DNA from: Rhodopseudomonas palustris HaA2
GTDB lineage: Bacteria > Pseudomonadota > Alphaproteobacteria > Rhizobiales > Xanthobacteraceae
DNA: 64,000 nucleotides
Reading direction: 5' to 3'
Assembly: GCF_000013365.1 (NCBI RefSeq)
Contig: NC_007778.1
Location: 1,984,001 to 2,048,000, forward strand
Shown here piece after piece: positions 40,046 to 49,460 of the stretch. A program made the translations under genes and the position numbers. The notes below the pieces were generated by a model. The model did not search any database and had not been told where the DNA came from. It saw nothing but the letters and a program-made list of their open reading frames with translations. The stretch's first letter is position 1. The number at the start of each line of letters is the position of its first letter.

Positions 40046-41062
40046 ATGTTACCGCTCTCGATCCTCGACCTGTCCGTTGTCACCACCGGCACCCCGCCGG
40101 CGGCGGCGTTGCGCAATTCGATCGACCTCGCCCGGCATGCCGACAAGCTCGGCTATGTCCGCTACTGGCTGGCCGAACATCACAATCTGCCGTCCGTCGC
40201 CAGTCCCGCGCCCGAAATCATGATCGGCCAGATCGCGGCGGTGACCGAGCGCATCCGTGTCGGCTCCGGCGGCGTGATGCTGCCGAACCACGCGCCGCTG
40301 ATGGTCGCCGAGCGCTTCAAGATGCTGGAGGCGCTGTTCCCCGGCCGCATCGATCTCGGCATCGGCCGCGCGCCCGGCACCGATCAGGCGACGATGCATG
40401 CGCTGCGCCGCAGGCTCGATGTCCGCGAGGGCGACGATTTCCTCGAGCGGCTGCAGGAACTGATGCTGTGGGAGACCCGCGGCTTTCCGCCCGGCCATCC
40501 CTACAACAACGTCATGGCGATGCCGAACGACGCGCCGCTGCCGCCGGTCTGGCTGCTCGGCTCCAGCGACTACAGTTCGGAACTGTCGGCCCAGGTCGGC
40601 ATGGGCTTCGCGTTCGCGCATCATTTCGCGTCCTACGACGCGGCCGAGGCGCTGACGCATTATCGCGCCGCTTTTCGGCCGACACGCTGGCGCAGCACGC
40701 CGCACGGCATCCTCGCGGTGGCGGCGGTGATCGCCGAGACCGACGAGGAAGCCGAGCGTCTGGCGATCTCGATGGACATCAACCGGCTGCGCCGCGACCG
40801 CGGCCAATACGTGCCGCTGCCGAGCGTCGAGGAGGCGCAGGCCTATCCCTTGACCGACGCCGACCGCGCCTCGATCGCGCGCAATCGCTCGCGGCTGTTC
40901 GTCGGCAGCCCGTCGACGGTGCTGCAGGCGCTGCAGCCGCTGATCCGCGCCAGTCAGGCCGACGAACTGATGGTGATCACCGCCACCTACGATCACGACG
41001 CGCGCAAGCGCAGCTACACGCTGCTCGCGGATGCGTTCGAGCGACACAAGGCAGCGGCGTAG
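40046..41062 (+). CDS. Luciferase-like (LLM class) flavin-dependent oxidoreductase
   Basis: This 338-residue protein is a bacterial-luciferase-family monooxygenase of the YhbW-like type. It has [26 protein letters not shown] at the N-terminus, [22 protein letters not shown] near residue 42, [42 protein letters not shown] near residue 75 and [25 protein letters not shown] near residue 170. It should use FMNH2 and oxygen; the substrate is unknown. I chose the ATG at 40046; a GTG at 40022 is possible. It stands alone, divergent from metF. Confidence 0.88.
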   Translation: MLPLSILDLSVVTTGTPPAAALRNSIDLARHADKLGYVRYWLAEHHNLPSVASPAPEIMIGQIAAVTERIRVGSGGVMLPNHAPLMVAERFKMLEALFPGRIDLGIGRAPGTDQATMHALRRRLDVREGDDFLERLQELMLWETRGFPPGHPYNNVMAMPNDAPLPPVWLLGSSDYSSELSAQVGMGFAFAHHFASYDAAEALTHYRAAFRPTRWRSTPHGILAVAAVIAETDEEAERLAISMDINRLRRDRGQYVPLPSVEEAQAYPLTDADRASIARNRSRLFVGSPSTVLQALQPLIRASQADELMVITATYDHDARKRSYTLLADAFERHKAAA

Positions 41063-41108
41063 AAGCCGCCTTCCCCGGACGCCGAAGCGCGACTCATTGC
41101 TTGTTTGG

Positions 41109-41157
41109 GCATGATCTTGTCCGAAAGCCGGTATCCGCTTTTCGGGACCATGCTCTA
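41109..41157. repeat. Interspersed palindromic repeat (family D)
   Basis: GCATGATCTTGTCCGAAAG, CCGGTATCC and GCTTTTCGGGACCATGC form a long imperfect hairpin of a type frequent between genes in Bradyrhizobium/Rhodopseudomonas. Its right edge overlaps the TAG stop codon of the secreted-protein gene. Confidence 0.7.
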
Positions 41158-41694
41158 GTTTTGCGTGTATCCCTGATAGCCGCTTTTCTTGCAATCGAGG
41201 GTGAAAGCGGTGCTCTGACTCGCCGGAGCGGTTAGCTGCCAAGTCCAGCTCGCCGACGTGCCCGAGTTATTTTCCGTCCGATAATTGCAGACCGGCTTGA
41301 TCTCGTGCTCGATGTTCGAGTTGCAGATGCCCGCCGCGGAGTTTGTCTGGCACTCGCCTTGACCATCGTTGATCATGTCAGAACACGTCGTTGTCAGCAC
41401 AGGTGGATTGAAGTTCTTGGGAATGCAGACGACGTTGCCGATATTCTTGGGAGTGGTCGTGTTACTGTTAGACGCGGTGCACGACGAGTTGCTACCTTGG
41501 ATTTCGCAGTAGATATATTCCGCTCCCAGATCAGAGGTGCGTGTCACGGCTACCATTCCCCGCGCCGTGATGCCGGTGGGCAGGCCGCTGGCTTCTACCG
41601 TTGCCGTGACCAATTGGTCGGCTTTGGCCGGCTGGAATGCCACAATCAAAGTGGCGGTGATCGCGGCTGATAAGCCGAGTGCTTTCCGCATCAT
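41155..41694 (-). CDS. Small secreted cysteine-rich protein of unknown function
   Basis: The product has 179 residues: a Sec signal peptide (MRKALGLSAAITATLIVAFQ, cleavage after PAKA) and a mature part of about 154 residues with eight Cys, rich in Asn, Ser and Thr (SNSNTTTPKNIGN, GTSASWTWQLTAPAS). The even Cys number suggests disulfides and a periplasmic or extracellular location. A CAGGAG ribosome site stands before two consecutive ATGs; spacing favours the second (41691). Codon use is clearly less GC-rich than its neighbours, which suggests recent acquisition. I recognise no family. Confidence 0.8.
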   Translation of the reverse strand: MMRKALGLSAAITATLIVAFQPAKADQLVTATVEASGLPTGITARGMVAVTRTSDLGAEYIYCEIQGSNSSCTASNSNTTTPKNIGNVVCIPKNFNPPVLTTTCSDMINDGQGECQTNSAAGICNSNIEHEIKPVCNYRTENNSGTSASWTWQLTAPASQSTAFTLDCKKSGYQGYTQN

Positions 41695-41834
41695 CGTCTC
41701 CTGAAATCATTAATTGAGCAATCGTCGATACTAAATCTAAAGTTGTGAAATCCGCAAGCTCTCTTCGCGTCGCGCTGCGACGGGGTCTTGCGCCAACTCG
41801 GTCATGAACTCGGCTTCGGATCGTTTAGGACCGA

Positions 41835-42689
41835 CTACCGCTCCGTAAACGTCGCCCGGAACGGGTGGCCCGGATAGACGCCCACGATCCTGAATTCGCG
41901 GGAGAAGAACTTCAGCTCGTCGAGCGCGAAGGCGAGGTTGCGGTCTTCGGGGTGGCCGTCGACGTCGGCGTAGAACTGCGTCGCGAAGAAATTGCCGTCG
42001 ACCATGTAGCTTTCCAGCTTGGTCATGTTGACGCCGTTGGTGGCGAAGCCGCCCATCGCCTTGTACAAAGCGGCCGGCAGATTGCGCACCCGGAACACGA
42101 ACGTCGTCACCAGCGGTCCCGAGCCCTGCGCTGCCCAGCGCGGCTCGCGCGCCAGCATCACGAAGCGGGTGGTGTTGTGGGTTTCGTCCTCGATGTCCTC
42201 GGCGAGGATGTCGAGGCCGTAGATCTTCGCTGCCAGCCGCGACGAGATCGCCGCACAGCTCTTGTCGCCGCGCTCGGCGACGATCCGCGCCGAGCCCGCG
42301 GTGTCGCCGGCGACGATCGGCCGGATGCCGAATTTGCGGATGATGCGCCGGCACTGGCCGAGCGCATGGACGTGGCTCTCGACCGTCTTGATGTCTTCGA
42401 GCTTGGCGCCGGGCACCGCGACGAGCTGATGCCGGATCGGCAGAAACCATTCGCCGACGATGAACAGGCCGGATTGCGGCAGCAGATGATGGATGTCGGC
42501 GACGCGGCCGGCGACCGAATTCTCGATCGGGATCATGCCGAGATCGGCCTCGCCCGAGGTGATCGCGGCGAGCGCGTCCTCGAAGGTGGCGCAGGGCAGC
42601 GCCTCGGCGGTGGGATAGGCGTCGCCGATCGCGATATGCGAATTCGCGCCCGGCTCGCCCTGGAATGCGATTTTCATGGTCTTGGTCAT
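41835..42689 (-). CDS. pheA: Prephenate dehydratase
   Basis: This 284-residue monofunctional enzyme converts prephenate to phenylpyruvate in phenylalanine synthesis. The catalytic domain (1-180) starts IAFQGEPGANSHIA and includes GMIPIENSVAGRV near residue 50 and DTAGSARIVAE near residue 128, with NTTRFVML (the Thr-Arg-Phe catalytic motif) near residue 170. A C-terminal ACT domain (200-280) with ESYMVDGNFFATQFYADVDG provides phenylalanine feedback control. No chorismate mutase domain is fused. AGGAA precedes the ATG; kdsB is 60 bp upstream on the same strand. Confidence 0.94.
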   Translation of the reverse strand: MTKTMKIAFQGEPGANSHIAIGDAYPTAEALPCATFEDALAAITSGEADLGMIPIENSVAGRVADIHHLLPQSGLFIVGEWFLPIRHQLVAVPGAKLEDIKTVESHVHALGQCRRIIRKFGIRPIVAGDTAGSARIVAERGDKSCAAISSRLAAKIYGLDILAEDIEDETHNTTRFVMLAREPRWAAQGSGPLVTTFVFRVRNLPAALYKAMGGFATNGVNMTKLESYMVDGNFFATQFYADVDGHPEDRNLAFALDELKFFSREFRIVGVYPGHPFRATFTER

Positions 42690-42749
42690 GGGTTCCTGCG
42701 TGTTGCCGCGCGTTCTAGCAGCCGCAGCATTTTTCGCCAGTGGGCAGGC

Positions 42750-43487
42750 TCACCCGGCCAGCACCCGGCGTGCGGTCTCCAGATCGGCCGGGGTGTCGAC
42801 GCCGCGCGGTACGCTGTCGACGATGCCGACGTCGATCCGCATCCCGGCTTCCAGCGCGCGGAGCTGTTCCAGTTTCTCGCGCTGTTCGAGCGGCGAGGGC
42901 GGCAGCGCCACGAAGCGCTCCAGCGCGGCGCGGCGATAGGCGTAGAGACCGATATGATGATAGCGCGGCCCGTCGCCCCACGGCGCGGTCGCGCGGGTGA
43001 AATACAGCGCGCGCAGCCGGGTGGTGCCGATGTGCGAGCCGACCACCTTCACCACGTTGGGGTTGGTGCTTTCTTCCTCGGTATGGATCTCGGCGGCCAG
43101 CGTCGCGATATCGACCGCCGGATCGTCGAGTGGCGCCAGCACCGCGCCGATCTGCTCCGGCCGGATGGTCGGGAAGTCGCCCTGCAGATTGATCACCGTC
43201 TCGATCGTGCGCTGCGGATCGAGCGTCTGCAGCGCCTCGTGAATGCGGTCGGAGCCGGACGGATGATCCGCCCTTGTCATCACCACCTCGCCGCCATGGG
43301 CTCTGACGGCGTCGGCGATCGCCGGCGTATCGGTCGCCACTGCGACCCGGCCGATGTTCGCGGCCAGCGCGCGTCGCAGCACATGCACGACCATCGGCAC
43401 GCCGCCGATGTCCAGCAGCGGCTTGCCGGGCAGCCTGGTCGCGGCCATGCGCGCGGGGATCAGGACGAGTGTGCGGGGTGCGGTCAT
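42750..43487 (-). CDS. kdsB: 3-deoxy-manno-octulosonate cytidylyltransferase
   Basis: This 245-residue enzyme activates KDO with CTP to CMP-KDO for lipopolysaccharide inner core. It has the nucleotide motif [21 protein letters not shown] at residue 8, [16 protein letters not shown] near residue 90, NLQGDFPTI near residue 114 and the family block [12 protein letters not shown] near residue 180. I chose the ATG at 43487, which gives the standard length (E. coli 248). It probably forms a two-gene unit with pheA downstream. Confidence 0.94.
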   Translation of the reverse strand: MTAPRTLVLIPARMAATRLPGKPLLDIGGVPMVVHVLRRALAANIGRVAVATDTPAIADAVRAHGGEVVMTRADHPSGSDRIHEALQTLDPQRTIETVINLQGDFPTIRPEQIGAVLAPLDDPAVDIATLAAEIHTEEESTNPNVVKVVGSHIGTTRLRALYFTRATAPWGDGPRYHHIGLYAYRRAALERFVALPPSPLEQREKLEQLRALEAGMRIDVGIVDSVPRGVDTPADLETARRVLAG

Positions 43488-43696
43488 CGGGATGCGGGGT
43501 CGGGCCCGTGCGGTGGAAAATGGGCCCATCGCGCCTCGATCGGGACGGTATCAGGCTGTTGGTACGTCGGGGTGTAAAGCACTTATACGGGTTGCCAGAG
43601 CATGGGCAAACCGTTATCTCATCACAACTAAAGTCTATTTGAGAATGACAACAATAAACAATCCAGACTCGGTCTGACAGGAAACGCGAGCGAACC

Positions 43697-44248
43697 ATGG
43701 ATTCTTTCGAGCTCAACAAGATTCTCGGCGCGGTCCTTGCGACCTGTCTCGTGCTGCTGCTGTCGAATTTCGCCGCGCAGGCGATCTTTGCGCCGGACAA
43801 GGTGGAAAAGCAGGGCTGGGCCATCGCCGTGAAGGAAGCCGAGCCGGCCCCTGGCAAGGATGCCGCGCCCGCCGCCGCCCCCGAGCCGATCGAAAATCTG
43901 CTGCAGACCGCCTCGGTCGAGAAGGGCGTCTCCGCCGCCAAGAAATGCGCCGCCTGCCATACCTTCGAGAAGGACGGTCCGAACCGCGTCGGCCCCAATC
44001 TTTACGGCATCGTCGGCGAGAAGAAGGGCGAGGGGCGCGGCTTCAATTTCTCGGCGGCGATGAAGGCCAAGGGCGGCGAATGGACGTTCGACGACCTCAA
44101 CAAGTTCCTCGCCAGCCCGAAGGGCTACATCCCGGGCACCGCGATGGGCTTTGCCGGGATTTCGAACGACAAGGAACGGGCGGATCTGATCGCCTATCTC
44201 AACAAGAATTCCGACACGCCCGAGGCGATCCCGACCGCCGCCAAATAG
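43697..44248 (+). CDS. cycM: Membrane-anchored cytochrome c (CycM type)
   Basis: This 183-residue class I cytochrome c has an uncleaved N-terminal membrane anchor (residues 8-32), an Ala/Pro-rich linker and a haem domain with KCAACHTF near residue 94, RVGPNLYGIVG near residue 107 and the Met ligand in IPGTAMGFAG near residue 150. In Bradyrhizobium japonicum CycM links the bc1 complex to the aa3 oxidase; the same role is inferred. Single gene with its own promoter region (AT-rich 43560-43690) and a terminator directly after. Confidence 0.93.
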   Translation: MDSFELNKILGAVLATCLVLLLSNFAAQAIFAPDKVEKQGWAIAVKEAEPAPGKDAAPAAAPEPIENLLQTASVEKGVSAAKKCAACHTFEKDGPNRVGPNLYGIVGEKKGEGRGFNFSAAMKAKGGEWTFDDLNKFLASPKGYIPGTAMGFAGISNDKERADLIAYLNKNSDTPEAIPTAAK

Positions 44249-44280
44249 CGGTCCGGCGCCAGCGCCATCGACGATCTCGA

Positions 44281-44306
44281 ACGGCCGGGTCTTCCCGGCC
44301 GTTTTT
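44281..44306 (+). terminator. Intrinsic terminator after cycM
   Basis: The perfect 9-bp stem ACGGCCGGG / CCCGGCCGT around loop TCTT is followed by TTTT. It lies 33 bp past the cycM stop. The remainder up to 44550 holds no recognised gene; it should contain the yej promoter. Confidence 0.9.
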
Positions 44307-44550
44307 GCGTGCGCCGATCATTCGCCATCACGCTGTGCTGATCGGGACGTTTCGCCGCAACGGTCCCGGCCGCTTGATGCTATCCTGCCGGAAATCCGGC
44401 ATAATCGGTCGAATCCTCGCCTCATATTGCGGTTTGAGTGCCAGACTTGATGTCCAAATCTTAAGAACCAAGTCCTGAAAACATGTGCTGAAATCAGGCC
44501 CTGAGACCAGCACCATCGTCCCAGTCCGACGCCAACAGGAATTCCAGACC

Positions 44551-46458
44551 GTGAAGCTGACCCGACGACACCTTCTGCAAGCCGGCGTAGCGGCCGCGGC
44601 CACCCCGGCTTTCGGTTTAGGCTCCGGCCTCCTGACCGGCGCGCCGGCGTTGGCCGAGGGCGCGGTCGACAAGCCGACATCCGGACTGACTTGGCGGCAC
44701 GGCCTGTCGCTGTTCGGCGAGGTCAAATACCCGGCCGGCTTCAAGCGGTTCGACTACGTCAACCCGGATGCGCCGAAGGGCGGCGCGGCGCGGCAGATCT
44801 CGCTCGGCACCTTCGACAGTTTCAATCTCGCGGTCGCCGGCGTGAAGGGCAACATCGCTCCGGCGGTGGGCTATCTGTACGAGACGCTGATGACCCAGTC
44901 GCAGGACGAGGTCGGCACCTCCTACGGCCTGCTCGCCGAGAGCGCGGCGCATCCCGAGGACTATTCCTGGGTGGTGTATCGGCTGCGCGCCGATTCGCGC
45001 TGGCACGACGGCAGACCGGTGACCGCCGACGACGTGGTGTTCTCGTTCGACTCCCTGAAGAAGTTCAGCCCGCGCTACGCCTCGTATTACAGCCACGTCA
45101 CCAAGGCCGAGAAGGCCGGCGAGCGCGAGATCCGCTTCACGTTCGATGGGCCCGGCAACCGCGAATTGCCGACCATCGTCGGCGAACTGATGATCCTGCC
45201 GAAACACTGGTGGGAAGGCACCGACGAGCAGGGCCGCAAGCGCGACATCTCCGCCACCACGCTGGAGAAGCCGCTCGGCTCCGGCCCCTACCGGATCAAG
45301 GACTTCGTCGCCGGCCGCTCGATCGTGCTGGAGCGCGTCAAGGATTACTGGGGCGCGAAGCTGCCGGTGCGCGTCGGCCAGTACAATTTCGACGAACTGC
45401 GTTTCGAATTCTTCCGCGACAACACCGTGGCCCTCGAAGCGTTCAAGGCCGATCAGGCCGACTGGATCGCCGAGAACTCCGCCAAGCAATGGGCGACGGC
45501 CTACGATTTCCCCGCGGTCACCGACAAGCGGGTGGTCCGGGAGGAGTTTCCGATCAACGATTCCGGCCGGATGCAGGCCTTCGTGCTCAATCTGCGCCGC
45601 GACATGTTCAAGGACGCCCGGATCCGGCGCGCCTTCAACTACGCGTTCGACTTCGAGGAAATGAACAAGCAGCTGTTCTACGGTCAGTACAAGCGGATCA
45701 ACAGCTACTTCGAAGGCACCGAGCTCGCCTCCAGCGGGCTGCCGCAGGGCGACGAACTCGCGATCCTCGACACCGTGCGCGACAAGGTGCCTGCCGAATT
45801 GTTCACGAAGGCCTACACCAATCCGGTCGGCGGCAATCCGGAAGCGGTTCGCGCCAATCTGCGCGAGGCGATGAAGCTGGTGAAGGAAGCCGGCTTCGAC
45901 TTCAAGGACCGCAAGCTGGTCGATCCCTCCGGCAAGCCGGTGACGGTCGAGATATTGGTGCAGGACCCCTCGTCGGAGCGGATCTCGCTGTTCTACAGGC
46001 CGTCGCTGGAGCGGCTCGGCGTCACCGTGTCGATCCGCGTCGTCGACGATGCGCAGTATCAGAACCGCATCCGCGCCTTCGACTTCGACGTCATCACCGA
46101 TCTGTGGGGCCAGTCGCTGTCGCCCGGCAACGAGCAGCGCGATTATTGGGGCTCGGCGGCGGCCGATCAGCAAGGCTCGCGCAACACCATCGGCATCAAG
46201 AATCCCGCGGTCGACGCGCTGATCGACAAGGTGATCTTCGCCAAGGACCGCGCCACGCTGGTGGCGGCGACACGCGCGCTCGACCGCGTGCTGCTGTGGA
46301 ATTTCTACGTCGTGCCGCAATTCACCTACGGCTTCTCGCGCTACGCGCGCTGGGACCGTTTCAGCCGCGCCGAGTTGCCGAAATACGCCCGCTCCGGCCT
46401 GCCGGCGCTGTGGTGGTACGACGAAGCCAAGGCCGCCAAGATCGGCCGACGCTCTTGA
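44551..46458 (+). CDS. Peptide ABC transporter substrate-binding protein (YejA-like, first copy)
   Basis: This 635-residue periplasmic receptor of the SBP family 5 (oligopeptide/microcin C type) begins, from the GTG at 44551, with a twin-arginine-like signal TRRHLLQAGVAAAATPAFG. Mature landmarks are HGLSLFGEVKYPAGFKRFDYVNPDAPKGG near residue 50, DSRWHDGRPVTADDVVFSFDSLKKF near residue 150 and RRAFNYAFDFEEMNKQLFYGQY near residue 365. FDYVNPDAPKGG is typical of YejA. It heads the operon; the next gene is a paralogous receptor 14 bp on. Confidence 0.88.
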   Translation: MKLTRRHLLQAGVAAAATPAFGLGSGLLTGAPALAEGAVDKPTSGLTWRHGLSLFGEVKYPAGFKRFDYVNPDAPKGGAARQISLGTFDSFNLAVAGVKGNIAPAVGYLYETLMTQSQDEVGTSYGLLAESAAHPEDYSWVVYRLRADSRWHDGRPVTADDVVFSFDSLKKFSPRYASYYSHVTKAEKAGEREIRFTFDGPGNRELPTIVGELMILPKHWWEGTDEQGRKRDISATTLEKPLGSGPYRIKDFVAGRSIVLERVKDYWGAKLPVRVGQYNFDELRFEFFRDNTVALEAFKADQADWIAENSAKQWATAYDFPAVTDKRVVREEFPINDSGRMQAFVLNLRRDMFKDARIRRAFNYAFDFEEMNKQLFYGQYKRINSYFEGTELASSGLPQGDELAILDTVRDKVPAELFTKAYTNPVGGNPEAVRANLREAMKLVKEAGFDFKDRKLVDPSGKPVTVEILVQDPSSERISLFYRPSLERLGVTVSIRVVDDAQYQNRIRAFDFDVITDLWGQSLSPGNEQRDYWGSAAADQQGSRNTIGIKNPAVDALIDKVIFAKDRATLVAATRALDRVLLWNFYVVPQFTYGFSRYARWDRFSRAELPKYARSGLPALWWYDEAKAAKIGRRS

Positions 46459-46472
46459 GGACAGGCTCGCGT

Positions 46473-48350
46473 ATGGCGCAGCTCAACCGCCGCGAAGTTC
46501 TCGTCCTCGGCGTCGGCGCCCTGGCGGCGGCCCGGATCAGCCCCGCATCCGCGGCCGACGGCGAGACCACAGCCCACGGCATGTCGGCGTTCGGCGACCT
46601 GAAATACAAGGCGGACTTTCCGCATTTCGACTACGTCGATCCGCAGGCCCCCAAAGGCGGGCTGTTCTCGACCATCCCGTCCAGCCGCGCCTTCAATCAA
46701 TCGTTCCAGACCTTCAACTCGCTCAACGCCTACATCCTCAAGGGCGACGGCGCGCAGGGCATGGGTCTCACCTTCGCGTCCTTGATGGCCCGGGCCGGCG
46801 ACGAGCCCGACGCGATGTACGGCCTCGCGGCCGCGAGGGTCGCGATCTCCGCCGACGGGTTGAGCTATCGCTTCACCATGCGTCCAGAGGCGCGCTTCCA
46901 CGACGGCAGCAAGCTCACCGCGCGCGACGCGGCGTTCTCGCTGAACATCCTCAAGGCCAAGGGGCATCCGCTTATCACCCAGCAGATGCGCGATTTCATC
47001 GAGGCGAAGGCAGTCGACGATTCGACGCTGTTGGTGACGTTCAAGCCGAAGCGCGGCCGCGACGTGCCGCTGTTCGTGGCCGCGCTGCCGTTGTTCTCCG
47101 AGGCGTACTACGCCAAGCGGCCGTTCGACGAATCGACCATGGAGATCCCGCTCGGCAGCGGGCCCTACAAGGTCGGCCCTTTCGAATCCGGCCGCTTCAT
47201 CGCTTTCGAGCGCGTCAAGGACTGGTGGGGCGCGGCGCTGCCGGTCAATGTCGGGGCGTTTAATTTCGACACCGTCCGGTTCGAGTTCTATCGCGATCGC
47301 GACGTCGCCTTCGAGGGCTTCACCGGCCGCAACTATCTGTATCGCGAGGAATTCACCTCGCGGATCTGGAACACGCGCTACGACTTTCCGGCGATCCATG
47401 AGGGCCGGGTCAAGCGCGAGACGCTGCCCGACGAGACGCCGTCCGGCGCGCAGGGCTGGTTCATCAACACGCGGCGCGACAAGTTCAAGGATCCGCGGGT
47501 GCGCGAGGCGCTGGGCTGCGCGTTCGACTTCGAATGGACCAACAAGACCATCATGTACGGCGCCTATGCGCGCACGGTGTCGCCGTTCCAGAATTCCGAC
47601 ATGATGGCGGTCGGGCCGCCGTCGGCCGACGAACTGGCGCTGCTCGAGCCGTTCCGCGGCAAGGTGCCCGACGAGGTGTTCGGCGCGCCGTTCGTGCCGC
47701 CGGCCTCCGACGGCTCGGGGCAGGACCGCGCGCTGCTGCGCCGCGGCGGTCAGTTGCTGACAGAGGCCGGATTCGTCGTCAAGGACCGCAAGCGCCTGAT
47801 GCCGAACGGCGAGCCGATGCGCGTCGAGTTTCTGCTCGACGAGCCGGCGTTCCAGGCCCACCACATGCCGTTCGTCAAGAACCTCGCCACGCTCGGCATC
47901 GAGGCGACGGTGCGGCTGGTCGACCCGGTTCAGTCGCGGGCGCGCCGCGACGATTTCGACTTCGACATGGCGATCGAGCGTTTCAGCTTTTCGACCGTGC
48001 CGGGCGAGGCACTGCGCAATTTCTTCTCGTCGCAATCGGCCGCCATCAAGGGCTCGAACAATCTCGCCGGCATCGCCGATCCGGCGATCGACGCGATGAT
48101 CGATCGGGTGATCGCCGCCGACAGCCGTGCCGACCTCGTCGTCGCCGCGCGCGCGCTCGACCGGCTCGTGCGCGCCGGCCGCTATTGGGTGCCGCAGTGG
48201 TTTTCGTCGTCGCATCGGCTGGCCTATTGGGACGTGTTCGGCCATCCGCCGAACCTGCCGAAATACACCGGCGTCAGCGCCCCGGACCTGTGGTGGGCGA
48301 AAAGCAATCCCGCCGCCGAGCGAAGCGACCCGAAGGGCGAGGGGAAGTAG
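46473..48350 (+). CDS. Peptide ABC transporter substrate-binding protein (YejA-like, second copy)
   Basis: This 625-residue paralog of the preceding receptor has signal LNRREVLVLGVGALAAARI-ASA, another RR-type leader. Shared blocks are GMSAFGDLKYKADFPHFDYVDPQAPKGG near residue 36, EARFHDGSKLTARDAAFSLNILK near residue 135, PLGSGPYKVGPFESG and REALGCAFDFEWTNKTIMYGAY near residue 345. It is spaced 14 bp from copy 1 and directly abuts yejB. Duplicate receptors probably widen the peptide range of one permease. Confidence 0.88.
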   Translation: MAQLNRREVLVLGVGALAAARISPASAADGETTAHGMSAFGDLKYKADFPHFDYVDPQAPKGGLFSTIPSSRAFNQSFQTFNSLNAYILKGDGAQGMGLTFASLMARAGDEPDAMYGLAAARVAISADGLSYRFTMRPEARFHDGSKLTARDAAFSLNILKAKGHPLITQQMRDFIEAKAVDDSTLLVTFKPKRGRDVPLFVAALPLFSEAYYAKRPFDESTMEIPLGSGPYKVGPFESGRFIAFERVKDWWGAALPVNVGAFNFDTVRFEFYRDRDVAFEGFTGRNYLYREEFTSRIWNTRYDFPAIHEGRVKRETLPDETPSGAQGWFINTRRDKFKDPRVREALGCAFDFEWTNKTIMYGAYARTVSPFQNSDMMAVGPPSADELALLEPFRGKVPDEVFGAPFVPPASDGSGQDRALLRRGGQLLTEAGFVVKDRKRLMPNGEPMRVEFLLDEPAFQAHHMPFVKNLATLGIEATVRLVDPVQSRARRDDFDFDMAIERFSFSTVPGEALRNFFSSQSAAIKGSNNLAGIADPAIDAMIDRVIAADSRADLVVAARALDRLVRAGRYWVPQWFSSSHRLAYWDVFGHPPNLPKYTGVSAPDLWWAKSNPAAERSDPKGEGK

Positions 48351-49460
48351 ATGTCCTCCTATATTCTCCGCCGCGTCCTGCTGATGATTCCGACGCTGCT
48401 CGGCATCCTGTTCGTGTCCTTCGTCGTGGTGCAGTTCGCGCCCGGCGGGCCGGTCGAACGGGTGATCGCGCAGCTGTCCGGCGCGGACACCGGCGCCGCC
48501 TCGCGCGTCTCCGGCTCGTCCGGCGGCGATTTCGGCGGGCGGCCGCAGGCGGGCGCCTCGGCCGACGCGGTCAATTCGAAATATCGCGGCGCGCAGGGGC
48601 TCGATCCGGATTTCGTCAAGAGCCTGGAGAAACAGTTCGGCTTCGACAAGCCGGCGCCCGAGCGCTTCGCCATCATGCTGTGGAATTTCGCGCGGTTCGA
48701 TTTCGGCAAGAGTTATTTCCGCGACGTCAGCGTGCTGCAACTGATCAAGGAGAAGCTGCCGGTCTCGATGTCGCTCGGCATCTGGATGACGCTCCTCACC
48801 TATCTGATCTCGATTCCGCTCGGCATCCGCAAGGCGGTGAAGGACGGATCGAAATTCGACACCTGGACCTCGGCGGTGATCATCATCGGCTTCGCGATCC
48901 CGGGTTTCCTGTTCGCGATCCTGCTGATCATCGTGTTCGCCGGCGGCTCGTTCTTCAGCTGGTTTCCGCTGCGCGGCCTGACCTCCGACGGCTGGAGCGC
49001 GTTTCCCTGGTACTGGAAGATCCTGGATTATTTCTGGCACCTGACGCTGCCGCTGATCTCGATGGTGCTCGGCGCCTTCGCCACCATGACGCTGCTGACC
49101 AAGAACTCGTTCCTCGACGAGATCCGCAAGCAATACGTCATGACGGCGCGCGCCAAGGGTTGCAGCGAAACCCAGGTGCTTTACGGCCACATCTTCCGTA
49201 ACGCCATGCTGATCGTGATTGCCGGCTTCCCTGGCGCCTTCATCGGCGCGTTCTTCTCCGGCTCGCTCCTGATCGAGACCATCTTCTCGCTGGACGGGCT
49301 CGGCCTGCTCGGCTTCGAGAGCGTGCTGAACCGCGACTATCCGGTGGTGTTCGGCACGCTGTTCATCTTTTCGCTGGTCGGGCTGGTGGTGAACCTGATC
49401 TCGGATCTGGCCTATATGTGGATCGATCCGCGGATCGACTTCGAGGCGCGGGAAGTCTGA
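48351..49460 (+). CDS. yejB: Peptide ABC transporter permease YejB
   Basis: This 369-residue inner-membrane permease has an N-terminal span with RRVLLMIPTLLGILFVSFVVVQFAPGGPVE, a YejB-typical insertion of 50-60 residues, five more spans and the coupling loop KQYVMTARAKGCSETQVLYGHIFRNAM near residue 262. It ends with the stop overlapping yejE's ATG (TGATG). It pairs with YejE. Confidence 0.92.
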   Translation: MSSYILRRVLLMIPTLLGILFVSFVVVQFAPGGPVERVIAQLSGADTGAASRVSGSSGGDFGGRPQAGASADAVNSKYRGAQGLDPDFVKSLEKQFGFDKPAPERFAIMLWNFARFDFGKSYFRDVSVLQLIKEKLPVSMSLGIWMTLLTYLISIPLGIRKAVKDGSKFDTWTSAVIIIGFAIPGFLFAILLIIVFAGGSFFSWFPLRGLTSDGWSAFPWYWKILDYFWHLTLPLISMVLGAFATMTLLTKNSFLDEIRKQYVMTARAKGCSETQVLYGHIFRNAMLIVIAGFPGAFIGAFFSGSLLIETIFSLDGLGLLGFESVLNRDYPVVFGTLFIFSLVGLVVNLISDLAYMWIDPRIDFEAREV

